A stretch of 64,000 bases of DNA, taken from Torymus aiolomorphi. Its lineage: Eukaryota; Arthropoda; Insecta; Hymenoptera; Torymidae. Below, piece after piece: positions 46,357 through 56,261 of the stretch. Position numbers and translations under genes: made by a program. The DNA lies in the NCBI GenBank assembly GCA_036365515.1, contig CM070876.1:97792150-97856149 (forward strand), in the 5' to 3' direction. Position 1 is the stretch's first letter. Each line of letters begins with the position of its first letter. The notes under the pieces were generated by a model. That model was not told the DNA's origin. It did not search any database and was given only the letters and a program-made list of their open reading frames with translations.

Positions 46357-46459
46357 TATATTACGCACCTAGGGAGTAAAAGTAAAGAATGTTCCAGATC
46401 AAACATAAATAACAAATATGATATCTGAGGCATTCTTTTTTGCTCCCATGGTGCGTATA
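46357..46459. mobile_element. Fold-back MITE-like element 4
   Basis: TATATTACGCACCTAGGGAG pairs with CTCCCATGGTGCGTATA, and AAAGTAAAGAATG pairs with CATTCTTTTTT. Only about 100 bp long. Confidence 0.65.
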
Positions 46460-46462
46460 CGA

Positions 46463-46542
46463 CTTTTTTGCCTATTAGAATACAACATTCGCGATCGGGT
46501 GGCGGGAGCGAAAGTGGTACATTCGGCCCGCTAGGCAAAAAT
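46463..46542. mobile_element. Fold-back MITE-like element 5
   Basis: CTTTTTTGCCTATTAG pairs with CTAGGCAAAAATAG. The loop contains GGGCGGGAGCGAAAGT-like sequence shared with 41210-41250 and 46300-46340. Confidence 0.5.
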
Positions 46543-47753
46543 AGTGAATTAGACAATGTATGTGTACCTATAAATATTTAATGTGTTACCTTTTACTTCA
46601 TTAATAATAGTAAAAACTTCATGATAACAGTTTCAGAAATTCGTGAACTCATATAAAATTTCGTTAATTAAATTTTTTTAGCAAAGAATGAAAACTTTTG
46701 ATTTATTTATAAGAAATGTTTTTAAAAAATTAACTTCCCCACATTTAATTAAACACCTTCAGCATTCAAAAACAGATTAGAGATCGACGTATACAAATTT
46801 ATCAGAAAAACTCTGGTAATTGCAGAGACCTCTTGATGCCTGCATATGTGTACTTACAGCGCGACTAAGATATGAAATTTCAGTATCAGTGATTCTAAAC
46901 AATGGACAATTTATCAACACTCTTATGACTTCTTGCAGTGCGACTAGGATGTGAAATTTTTAGCATCAGTGATCCTAAGCGATGGACATGTTGGACAACA
47001 AAAGCGACTTCATGATGCATGTGAAATCATGATTTCAAATACTCAGCAAATTATTTCATATATTACTGCCAATCTCAATCGTAAAAGAACGTTAAAGAAT
47101 TTGAAACCATTTAACATCGCTGTTAAGAGCGTGTGAGAATTTCTATAGCCCATTGCTGCGAATAGCGATGGTTATAGGTATAGGCGCCAGCGAAGCAGCT
47201 ATTTGCGTCAAGTGGTTGCTAAAAATTAGCTATATTTCTTAGCTGTAAATTAGCTACTCTATTAACTATAATATAGCTAAAATATCGTTAATTTATTGTT
47301 GACCTTAGATTAACGATATTCGTTAGCTATAAATGAACTAACTTCTATAGCTAACAGCTGATTAACTTTACAAAATATTGATTTTTTTTTATTAGTCTGG
47401 ATGTCGGAACGTATCGAATGCGTAGTCTTGGTGTTCGGGGTGGCCGATAATGAAGTCTAGGAACTGAGCTCCTTAATTTTGTTTTCTCTATGTATAAAAA
47501 TCTATATATTTCGACACCTATAGGCGTATAGATACAAAACCTTACGGTGCGAAGAACCTAAAGATCGTCATTGGCTACATCGAACGTCTGAATAGCGCAT
47601 TTCATACGTTCTGACACGTAGACGTACCTTTCTACATCGCACACGTATTTTTTTTATAACGTTTTGCTCTTAACCATAAAATAACGCTAAAAATAGCTAA
47701 TTTCTGGTTACATTTCTTACCAAGACTTAAGCATATTATAGCCAGATTTAAAC

Positions 47754-47755
<2 letters not shown>
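46543..47755. other. AT-rich DNA with a local duplication and a TAGCTA cluster
   Basis: A 60-70-bp unit is duplicated at 46858-46990 (GCGACTA-GAT-TGAAATTT and CAGTGAT-CTAA-C-ATGGACA). At 47219-47365 the motif TTAGCTA and its variants occur many times. No gene is supported. Confidence 0.45.

Positions 47756-47815
<60 letters not shown>
47756..47815 (+). repeat. (GA)n microsatellite
   Basis: Sixty bases of pure GA repeat. Confidence 0.97.
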
Positions 47816-47818
<3 letters not shown>

Positions 47819-47996
47819 ACCTCTAGAAGAGATTCTCCGTAAATCAAGAGCGAGTGCGCTCCGAAATTTCGGAGCATAGCGGAATATCTTGGCGACAGAT
47901 GGAGCCGAGCTTTCGCGCTCACTTATTAGCTGCCGCAGAACGTCTACAAAAAATCAGCAAATTATGCTGCTGTTGAGGTTGCGACTTGCTCGCTCC

Positions 47997-48252
47997 ACTC
48001 ACAAAAAGAGTTTCTAGGTGACAGAGGAAATCTTCTTATTATAGGCCCAAGCAGAAAATCCGTTTCTTATAAAATGAATCTTCTATAAGTAAGAGGAATT
48101 CATTTGACTGTAAAATTTACAGAATTTCTTTAAAATTTACAGTTACATGGATTACTCTTACTTATAGAAGATTCATTTTGTATGAAACGCATTTTCTGCT
48201 TGGGCCTATAATAAAAAGATTTTCTGTTATCCAGAAGCACTTTTTGTGAGTG
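47997..48252. mobile_element. Large fold-back element with arms of about 100 bp
   Basis: The left arm (CACTCACAAAAAGAG ... CTTATTATAGGCCCAAGCAG ... CTTCTATAAGTAAGAG) is the inverted complement of the right arm (CTCTTACTTATAGAAG ... CTGCTTGGGCCTATAATAA ... CTTTTTGTGAGTG) with few mismatches, leaving a short central spacer of about 50 bp. A terminal-inverted-repeat MITE is the simplest reading; no clear target duplication was found. Confidence 0.75.
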
Positions 48253-48775
48253 TCCTCTCCTCGCAGTTCGAGGGCACGTCTAGTCGAAACAAGAAGCATC
48301 GGCGATGCTCTGAAGTATAGGAAAAATGTTGAGCTGAATAATTCATCAAAGTTCGCAAAAAAAGAAAATAATAAAAATATTTAATTATTGCAAAAGATAA
48401 CATAAACTATTCCAAAATTGATGAAGGCAGTGCTCGGAAAATAAGTTATAGGCGGCTCATGCGCACAGTGCGCTGCTACTTCTCGCGACGGCAAGCACGT
48501 TTGTCATCATACGTCGGAGCGCAGTGGGGAGAGAGAACGGCTTCGCTCGGCATACGCGTCGACTGAACGTCTCGCGCTATTGTATTGAAAAATATTGCTC
48601 CTAGCAACAAATTTTTAATATGTAAAATATTTATATATATCCAATACAACCTTAAATGTTCAAATTAAAGAATAAAGGGTGAAAGGTCGTCCCGCACGCT
48701 CGTTTGTCACTTCGTTCCTTATATTCGCCAAGCATGCAGGGCGCTGCCGCGCCCTTGGATTAATTTATTATTTTA
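48253..48775. other. Mixed non-coding DNA with a dispersed repeat
   Basis: 48585-48775 repeats 42235-42410. The stretch 48440-48560 is GC-richer. No gene is recognised. Confidence 0.4.
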
Positions 48776-48972
48776 TAGCACTGCGTGGCATAAATCCGCA
48801 TTTATGTCACGCCTATCTGTGACATGGCGGATTTATGCAGTCAGTGCTATTAAATAATGTACGATACACGTGTCATAAGTCGTTCTTTATGGCACGGCGT
48901 TAAGTGCTCTCGCTACGCTCGGGCGCTTATACACGCCGTGCCGTAAAGTAAACTTATTCCACTAGTATCGTA
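48776..48972. mobile_element. Two adjacent fold-back elements
   Basis: 48776-48850: GCATAAATCCGC-ATTTATGTCAC pairs with GTGACATGGCGGATTTATGC, flanked by ATAGCACTG/CAGTGCTAT. 48862-48972: GGCACGGCGTTAAGTGCTC faces GCGCTTATACACGCCGTGCC. Confidence 0.65.
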
Positions 48973-49162
48973 ATATACTATTATGCCACGGGTCGGCGGA
49001 AAACTTTGCGCTGGGGTATGATAAAAAGAAAATTAAAGAAGAGAACGCGAACTTTCTGTGTCTTTGGTTAAATGTGGCCAATGGTAGGTTTTGGTGTAGT
49101 TATAGAATTTGTAGCTAATGGCCGTACTACCAAGGTGTTTTTTATAAGTAAAACAATTATTT

Positions 49163-49198
49163 ACAACGTTTCGGACATTTTATTACGTCCCTCTTCAG
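49163..49198 (-). ncRNA. Hammerhead-ribozyme-like core in the Penelope terminal repeat (minus copy)
   Basis: On the minus strand CTGAAGA (49192-49198) fits the hammerhead CUGANGA box, followed by a stem GGAC/GTCC with a 10-nt loop and GAAAC (49168-49172). Penelope-like elements are known to carry hammerhead motifs here. Stem II has one unpaired base at its foot, and stems I and III were not verified. Confidence 0.5.
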
Positions 49199-49680
49199 GT
49201 TCTAAATACAACAATTATACAATTATTTTTTACAATTCACAATAACTTAATTTCGCATTAATAAATAAAACTTACATTTAAAACGTATTGTCAGATTCTT
49301 TTACGGAAAGTAATCCGTTCGTCACTGCTTACAATTCGGATTTTTCGTCGTATTTATACAGACGTTACGCATATATGTGTGTGTATAAGAAGCGCGTACA
49401 ATGGTGGGGATGCAATAGACGATTTTCGAAGCGACACAGCGGGTGTGCTATCAGGAGAGTATGTCTAAGTAGAGGGGGGACCCTAACCAATGTTACAAAA
49501 TTCTCGACAACGAGCAATCCTACGACAACGTGGGCGTGCGTGGTAACTCTACCTCAGCATGTTCTCCTGTTCTCCTTCACTTGCTGCTTTCAGTATTTTC
49601 CTCTTATAAGCACATAAATTGACAATTATTTATTAGAGTGGTATATTCTTTTGGTAAACTATTAATTTCGAATTGTTTAT

Positions 49681-51642
49681 TCATAATCTTGATTGTGTGT
49701 GTATGAATACACCTTCCGAAAATAATCTTTTTCCTCTATTAATTTCTGTATCTAGAATTTGTACATTATTGAAATCTATTTTATGATTATTGTTTTTTGT
49801 GTGTAGATATAATGATGAATTATCATCTTTCCTAGTGTATTTTTTAGAGTGTTCATTAATTCGTACATTTAAACGTCTACCTGTCTGGCCAACGTACGAA
49901 GCCTCACAATCTTCGCAATTAATTTTATAAACAACATTCGCTTTATCACAGATTTTAGTATTATCTTTACCTAATTTAATAATATTATTGAGTTTATTCT
50001 TGGTACTATATATGATATTTGTATTGTGTTGTTTAAACAAAATATTCATGGATCTTTCTAATTCTTTAACATATGGAAGTGTAATAAACATTTTTTTATT
50101 TTTCTCATTGCATCGATTGTTATTACTATTTCTTAATTTATTTAGGCGTTTTTTTATATGAAATTCTGATAATTCAGGTGGATAATTATTCTGTTTTAAA
50201 AGTTCCTTGATAAAATTTATATTTTTATTGTGAAAAGAGTTGTGTGATAATTTAAATGCTCGGTCAACTAAACTATAAATAATGGCAATTTTATTACAAA
50301 GAGGATGTTGAGATAAATAATTTAAATATCTTCCGGAAAAAGTTTGTTTATGGTACCAATCTGTGATAATGCGTTGTTGATTATTGACAATAATTTTGAT
50401 GTCAAGAAAACTAATACAGTTATTAAGTGGTAGTTCAACAGTGAACTGTAAATTTTGGTCATAGGAATTAAACGTGTTTACAGTATGATCAATCGTGTCT
50501 TTTTGTATACATAAAATAATATCGTCAACGTAACGGAAATAAAACAAAGGTTTCGTATTAAGATTATTTAACGCTTGAATTTCCAAATCTTCCATGACAA
50601 TGTCTGCCAAGATGGGGCTAATGGGATTACCCATAGCTGAACCGAAAATTTGTTGGTAAAATTTTCCATTAAATTGAAAAAAATTATTGTTAAGTATGTA
50701 TTTTATTATATGTAAAAACTCTGTGCAATTCATATTAATTTTATTATATATCTGTGTCCATCTTTTTTCTATTGCTTTATAAACTAAATAATCAGGAATA
50801 TTGGTGAAAAGACTTACTACATCAAGGCTAATTATTACAAAATTAGGTGGGATTTGGAAATTATCTATTTGTTCTCTTAGTTTAAAACTATTATCTACAT
50901 GTGAATTTGGTTGTTTTAGATTGTTTGATAAAAACTTCGTAAAGAATTTTGAGATGTTGGAAAGCGGTGAATTTATAGCCGAGATTATCGGTCTTATGGG
51001 AAAGCCATTCTTATGAATTTTTATCAATCCATATGCTTTTGCAATATTGGACTTTTGTAAAATAGAATCAAACTTTTTTCCCGTAAACGAAAAGTCAATC
51101 TTATTTAACCATTTGATTAATTCATAAGTTCTTCTTTCTAAACCAGATAAAGGATTTGTTTTGACTAATTTATAATACTTGTTATCTTGAAAAAGGCTTT
51201 CAGTTTTTTCTATATAATCAGATTTTTTAATTATAACGGTAGCATTTCCCTTATCAGCTCTAGTGATAAGTAACTGTGAATTTCGCTTTATAAATTCTTT
51301 TGTTTTCATTAAATCTGTTTTGAACTGTTTATCAAAATGGTTTTCATTTGATAATTCTTTGTTGTAGTGTCTTTTTAATAGGTTGAGAAAAGTACCCCTT
51401 AGTGTTTTAACAGTTTCATCATTATCATTATTATTTATGAACATCTCAAAATTCTTTATATATTGCAATGTTAGTGTGTTGTCAAAACGGTTATTAAAAT
51501 TAAATTTCTCTCCAAGTTTCAACACATCAATTACATATTTCGGGAATTCAATGCCCGCGACATTCACACACCACTTTTCTTGTATATTTTCGCTCAGTTC
51601 AATAACCTGCGTGTTATGATTTTCGACATTGCTTTTATTCAA
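49681..51642 (-). CDS. Penelope-like reverse transcriptase with GIY-YIG endonuclease, 653 aa
   Basis: One long open frame. Residues about 125-480 are the reverse transcriptase: ADKGNATVIIKKSDY, AYGLIKIHKNGFPIRPIISA, ISLDVVSLFTNIP, GSAMGNPISPILADIVME and the catalytic YVDD at 371-374. Residues about 570-645 are the GIY-YIG domain (VYKINCEDCEASYVGQTGRR, LNVRINEH) with a Cys pair. Such proteins copy RNA at nicked DNA, often primed at chromosome ends or target sites. The frame stays open upstream to 51697, so the real start is lost. The C-terminus stops early: one missing base near 49690 gives a stop after HTQSRL, whereas the plus copy continues about 27 residues. Otherwise it is the better-preserved copy. 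Confidence 0.93.
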   Translation of the reverse strand: MNKSNVENHNTQVIELSENIQEKWCVNVAGIEFPKYVIDVLKLGEKFNFNNRFDNTLTLQYIKNFEMFINNNDNDETVKTLRGTFLNLLKRHYNKELSNENHFDKQFKTDLMKTKEFIKRNSQLLITRADKGNATVIIKKSDYIEKTESLFQDNKYYKLVKTNPLSGLERRTYELIKWLNKIDFSFTGKKFDSILQKSNIAKAYGLIKIHKNGFPIRPIISAINSPLSNISKFFTKFLSNNLKQPNSHVDNSFKLREQIDNFQIPPNFVIISLDVVSLFTNIPDYLVYKAIEKRWTQIYNKINMNCTEFLHIIKYILNNNFFQFNGKFYQQIFGSAMGNPISPILADIVMEDLEIQALNNLNTKPLFYFRYVDDIILCIQKDTIDHTVNTFNSYDQNLQFTVELPLNNCISFLDIKIIVNNQQRIITDWYHKQTFSGRYLNYLSQHPLCNKIAIIYSLVDRAFKLSHNSFHNKNINFIKELLKQNNYPPELSEFHIKKRLNKLRNSNNNRCNEKNKKMFITLPYVKELERSMNILFKQHNTNIIYSTKNKLNNIIKLGKDNTKICDKANVVYKINCEDCEASYVGQTGRRLNVRINEHSKKYTRKDDNSSLYLHTKNNNHKIDFNNVQILDTEINRGKRLFSEGVFIHTQSRL

Positions 51643-51720
51643 ATTAACGTTATATCTATATCTGTCTATATTACTATTATATTTTTTGTAATAGATATCA
51701 TAACACGCAGGTTATTGAAC
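51598..51720. other. Inverted junction between the two Penelope copies
   Basis: A 23-nt perfect inverted repeat, GTTCAATAACCTGCGTGTTA/TGA at 51598-51620 and its complement at 51698-51720, with a 77-nt spacer of coding sequence. The right arm is a displaced copy of an internal coding stretch (also at 52541). At 51719 the sequence switches to the plus copy's terminal repeat. Confidence 0.75.
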
Positions 51721-51883
51721 CGAAACGTTGTAAATAATTGTTTTACTTATAAAAAACACCTTGGTAGTACGGCCATTAGCTACAAATTCTATAACTACAC
51801 CAAAACCTACCATTGGCTACTTTTAACCAACTTTACACCACAACGTCTGGCCAAGAATACGTTGTTATTACATATAATATTCC
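51719..51883 (+). repeat. 5' pseudo-LTR of the plus-strand Penelope copy, truncated
   Basis: It begins at CGAAACGTTGTAAATAATTG, inside the ribozyme-like motif, and matches the 3' ends of both copies (62421-62478 and complement of 49064-49172). The CTGAAGA part of the motif is missing here. Confidence 0.75.
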
Positions 51884-52336
51884 ATGGATTTGAATACTGT
51901 TAAAAGACCAACTTGCACCATGGATTCAACATCTTTAACATTACATACAAGTATGTTTTACAATTCACAAAAGGAATTATTAGCGCACTATCTAAGAACA
52001 CGCATAGATATTAAAGTGAATTTAATCTTATATTTAATGTATAAAGTGTTTAATTTAGAGACAAAAAAGATTTTCCAAAAACTTTGTAATATATTACGTA
52101 AAGAAAGTTGTTATCGGGAGAGATTAAAATTTCTTATAAATTGTAAATACTTTGACGTTTTTCCAAAACACTTAGATTTCATTACACAAAATATTTCAAA
52201 AAACCATATGTATTCTAACAAGTGTAAAATGAAACAATACAATTTAATAACTAAAGTCAAAAAACAGCTTTTAAATACAGAAATTAGTGACATATACATA
52301 CGTTTAGCTAGCATAAAAAAGATATTACAAAAGTGA
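51884..52336 (+). pseudogene. N-terminal part of the Penelope-like protein (plus copy)
   Basis: A 150-aa frame opens MDLNTVKRPTCTMDSTSLTL and ends IKKILQK just before TGA (52334-52336). It is Lys/Asn/Leu-rich and helical, as in the N-terminal domain of Penelope-like proteins. The next coding segment begins 7 nt later in another frame (TLEHTIDNDI), consistent with a one-base deletion in a single original reading frame. The minus copy has lost this part. Confidence 0.65.
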
Positions 52337-52343
52337 AAAAACT

Positions 52344-54305
52344 TTGGAACATACCATCGATAATGATATCGTCATTCTTTTTGTTAATTATTATAATATA
52401 AAACTTAAATTTATTAATGTGCCTTTCAAACAAAAATTAGCAAAAAAATTAAATGATATCTATTACAAAAAATATAATAGTAATATAGACAGAGATAGAT
52501 ATAACGTTAATTTGAATAAAAGCAATGTCGAAAATCATAACACGCAGGTTATTGAACTGAGCGAAAATATACAAGAAAAGTGGTGTGTGAATGTCGCGGG
52601 CATTGAACTCCCGAAATATGTAATTGATGTGTTGAAACTTGGAGAGAAATTTAATTTTAATAACCGTTTTGACAACACACTAACATTGCAATATATAAAG
52701 AATTTTGAGATGTTCATGAATAATAATGATAATGATGAAACTGTTAAAACACTAAGGGGTACTTTTCTCAACCTATTAAAAAGACACTACAACAAAGAAT
52801 TATCAAATGAAAACCATTTTGATAAACAGTTCAAAACAGATTTAATGAAAACAAAAGAATTTATAAAGCGAAATTCACAGTTACTTATCACTAGAGCTGA
52901 TAAGGGAAATGCTACCGTTATAATTAAAAAATCTGATTATATAGAAAAAACTGAAAGCCTTTTTCAAGATAACAAGTATTATAAATTAGTCAAAACAAAT
53001 CCTTTATCTGGTTTAGAAAGAAGAACTTATGAATTAATCAAATGGTTAAATAAGATTGACTTTTCGTTTACGGGAAAAAGGTTGATTCTATTTTACAAAA
53101 GTCCAATATTGCAAAAGCATATGGATTGATAAAAATTCATAAGAATGGCTTTCCCATAAGACCGATAATCTCGGCTATAAATTCACCGCTTTACAACATC
53201 TCAAAATTCTTTACGAAGTTTTTATCAAACAATCTAAAACAACCAAATTCACATGTAGATAATAGTTTTAAACTAAGAGAACAAATAGATAATTTCCAAA
53301 TCCCACCTAATTTTGTAATAATTAGCCTTGATGTAGTAAGTCTTTTCACCAATATTCCTGATTATTTAGTTTATAAAGCAATAGAAAAAGATGGACACAG
53401 ATATATAATAAAATTAATATGAATTGCACAGAGTTTTTACATATAATAAAATACATACTTAACAATAATTTTTTTCAATTTAATGGAAAATTTTACCAAC
53501 AAATTTTCGGTTCAGCTATGGGTAATCCCATTAGCCCCATCTTGGCAGACATTGTCATGGAAGATTTGGAAATTCAAGCGTTAAATAATCTTAATACGAA
53601 ACCTTTGTTTTATTTCCGTTACGTTGACGATATTATTTTATGTATACAAAAAGACACGATTGATCATACTGTAAACACGTTTAATTCCTATGACCAAAAT
53701 TTACAGTTCACTGTTGAACTACCACTTAATAACTGTATTAGTTTTCTTGACATCAAAATTATTGTCAATAATCAACAACGCATTATCACAGATTGGTACC
53801 ATAAACAAACTTTTTCCGGAAGATATTTAAATTATTTATCTCAACATCCTCTTTGTAATAAAATTGCCATTATTTATAGTTTAGTTGACCGAGCATTTAA
53901 ATTATCACACAACTCTTTTCACAATAAAAATATAAATTTTATCAAGGAACTTTTAAAACAGAATAATTATCCACCTGAATTATCAGAATTTCATATAAAA
54001 AAACGCCTAAATAAATTAAGAAATAGTAATAACAATCGATGCAATGAGAAAAATAAAAAAATGTTTATTACACTTCCATATGTTAAAGAATTAGAAAGAT
54101 CCATGAATATTTTGTTTAAACAACACAATACAAATATCATATATAGTACCAAGAATAAACTCAATAATATTATTAAATTAGGTAAAGATAATACTAAAAT
54201 CTGTGATAAAGCGAATGTTGTTTATAAAATTAATTGCGAAGATTGTGAGGCTTCGTACGTTGGCCAGACAGGTAGACGTTTAAATGTACGAATTAATGAA
54301 CACTC
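52344..54305 (+). pseudogene. Penelope-like reverse transcriptase, plus copy, frameshifted and interrupted
   Basis: Nearly identical to the minus copy but in three frames: 52344-53129, 53126-53422 and 53419-54305. The first shift is at an A-run (GGGAAAAAGG, one base shorter than in the minus copy, about 53080), the second at another A-run (ATAGAAAAAGATGG, about 53385). YVDD and the first part of GIY-YIG (ASYVGQTGRR) are intact. Coding is cut after RINEH by the BEL/Pao insertion; it resumes at 61742. Confidence 0.9.
54301..54305 (+). other. Target-site duplication of the BEL element (left), CACTC
   Basis: CACTC occurs here and at 61742-61746. The uninterrupted minus copy has a single CACTC at the matching place, so this is a 5-bp duplication made on insertion. 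Confidence 0.93.
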
Positions 54306-54621
54306 TGTTGGCGATCCAGCGCCTCGACCCGCGAGACGCTGACGTCACCAAGCCTTAAAAGGCAATATACGGTGCGCAGCCAATGAGCGCCCTCTACGCG
54401 GTCCTCTCTCGCCGCCCCTCCATCTAAAAGCACGCCGCCGTCTCATCATGAGGCGCCGGCCGGCGACAGTTCACGCGCGACGGCCAGAGAGAGAGAACAG
54501 CAACAATTGTACGCCACGAGGCACGACGGACGCGCTTTCAATAAAGCCAATTTTATCTCCACACGAAACGCCTACTCTTTTTGAACCTCTCCAGTCCACG
54601 ATCCACATTCAACACAAAACA
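54306..54621 (+). repeat. 5' LTR of the BEL/Pao element, 316 bp
   Basis: It starts TGTTGGCGATCCAGCGCC and ends AACACAAAACA. A TTAAAAGGCAATATACGG stretch (about 54354) may serve as the promoter core, and AATAAA is at 54540-54545. Confidence 0.92.
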
Positions 54622-54623
54622 TT

Positions 54624-54641
54624 TGGTCCTTCGAGCCGGAT
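54624..54641 (+). promoter_or_regulatory. Primer binding site for tRNA-Tyr
   Basis: TGGTCCTTCGAGCCGGAT lies 2 nt after the 5' LTR. It is complementary to the 3' end of insect tRNA-Tyr (...ATCCGGCTCGAAGGA plus CCA), which I recall from insect tRNA genes. It primes minus-strand synthesis. Confidence 0.85.
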
Positions 54642-56261
54642 CGTGAGGAGAACGACATCGACATGGCCACGCCGAAGAAACTTGCTCCTATCTTCTATCC
54701 TCACTCTCGAGTGGTTTAGAGATAGTCATTTTTCTCCCATACAGGTACGCATCAAAAGTGTTCGTGGTCGTGAGTGCCGTAACAGTCGCGTGCTCTAGCA
54801 TGCCGACTTCGCGCGTACGTTGCTGTCCATCTCTCTTTCGTTAATTCGCCGTCGTGTGTACTCGGAAGCCACCTTCTAAGGCTTCCTAGGGGAAATAGCA
54901 CATTCAATTGCTATTTTCCCCATTTCTAAAAACGCCTTGGAGTGCGTCGCTATCGACTCCAAGACGTTGCCAAGAGCGTGCGCTGTAAAGCCAGCTCTAG
55001 AGTCATCGCGTTCGTACGTTGACCGGCAGCCATCTTGTCTTGTAGCCAAGAGCGTGCGCTGTAAAGCCAGCTCTCGAGCCACCGCGTTCGTACGGTGACC
55101 GGCACATATCAAGACCTGGACAACCAGCGTGCATTGTGCACGCTCGGGGTCCACAGCATTTCTAAAACGGACAACCAGCGTGCATTGTACACGCACGGGG
55201 TCCACATCACTCAAGCAAAGGAGTACCCGCGTGGAGCCCACACGCTACGGGGCTCACGCAAGTCAAGCCAGGAGTCACCCACGTGTCGGCGCGCTACGGG
55301 GCTCACACAAGCCAAGCCAAGGAGTACCCGCGTGCAGCGTACACGCTACGGGGCTCACACACATCGAAACAAGGACTACCCACGTGGAGCTGGCTCGCTT
55401 TCACTGCATCGAGCTCGTACTCGCCGTATATATAGTGAGCTTTCCACGAGGGAAGGAGGGTCGTCTACAAGAAGACGACAATCAGGACGCGCTACATCCG
55501 GGAAATCGCATACGTCTTCACCAAGAGGATTAGGAGGCGGACGAGTCCATCATTCGCCACAGGGGGCGCGTTTCCACAGAGCGAAGCGGTGCTCGGACGA
55601 GTCCATCTTATTCGCATCTATCGTCGATCCGATTGCGCTTGGATACTTCGTCCTAATACTTGGACACACGTATCGTTCCAATTTGTTTATTTAAAAATAC
55701 TTTTCAACTATTGTCTAGTCAAATTAGTGCTTTTTTTTCATTTAATGAAAATTTAAATTTAATTTGAGATTGATACAATTTGATTGAGTTTGAGTTTATA
55801 AAATTTATTGTAATATCTAACTAGTCTTGAGAAATTGAATGCAATTTCGACCTAGCAAATACTTATAATTTGGACCTTGCAGTTATACTGCTGCCTGTTG
55901 ATTCAAATTTGGACTGCAACTTCGACTGTTGACCCGCACCTGGACGCATCTTCAACAGCTGACTACGTTGCGGAGCTAGCTGCGATCACAACGTCTGCAG
56001 TAACTTCACTTCAAGTTCTTCACATCAACGTTACGGATCATCAGCTGATTCATCGTGCGTACGAAAGCAGACGCAGTCAACGTCGCATCGTCAAGCGCAT
56101 CTCAACTTTCACTGTAGCATAAGTATTATAACCTAGGTTAAGACTTAGAAGTAATTACTCTCACTACTTCTTACTTTACTCTCGAGTGGGTAAGAGTAGT
56201 TTACTTAAACCTAAGCTCGAATAGTCAAATTCGTTACTAGTCTAATTAACTTGATCTCAAA
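54642..56261 (+). other. Long leader of the BEL/Pao element
   Basis: About 1.6 kb separate the primer site from the gag start, unusually long. The beginning (54653-54746) repeats a 94-bp piece of pol (60205-60298). Two copies of a 75-80-bp block follow (AAGAGCGTGCGCTGTAAAGC at 54971 and 55049), then four imperfect 55-60-bp repeats (GGGGTCCAC or GGGGCTCAC endings, 55120-55390). Several ORFs up to 199 aa cross the repeats, but they show no domain, so they are not taken as genes. The last 500 bp are AT-richer. Confidence 0.6.

Larger units (their letters stand above)
49064..51697 (-). mobile_element. Penelope-like element, minus-strand copy, 5' truncated
   Basis: Reading on the minus strand: coding region 51697-49681, 3' UTR to about 49201, then the terminal motif and repeat down to 49064. 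The end repeat (GGCCATTAGCTACAAATTCT and the following CCTACCATTGGC) is the same as at the start of the plus copy (51719-51850), as expected of the pseudo-LTRs of these elements. The left boundary is set by the end of homology with the plus copy. It lacks the N-terminal coding part that the plus copy keeps. Confidence 0.8.

Noticed and set aside
49288..49617. 109-aa ORF, also at 61977-62306 on the other strand
   Set aside because: Antisense of the Penelope 3' UTR, duplicated only because the element is present twice.
54448..55694. ORFs of 116-199 aa in the BEL leader
   Set aside because: They cross the LTR and the tandem repeats, have no domain and overlap each other in different frames.
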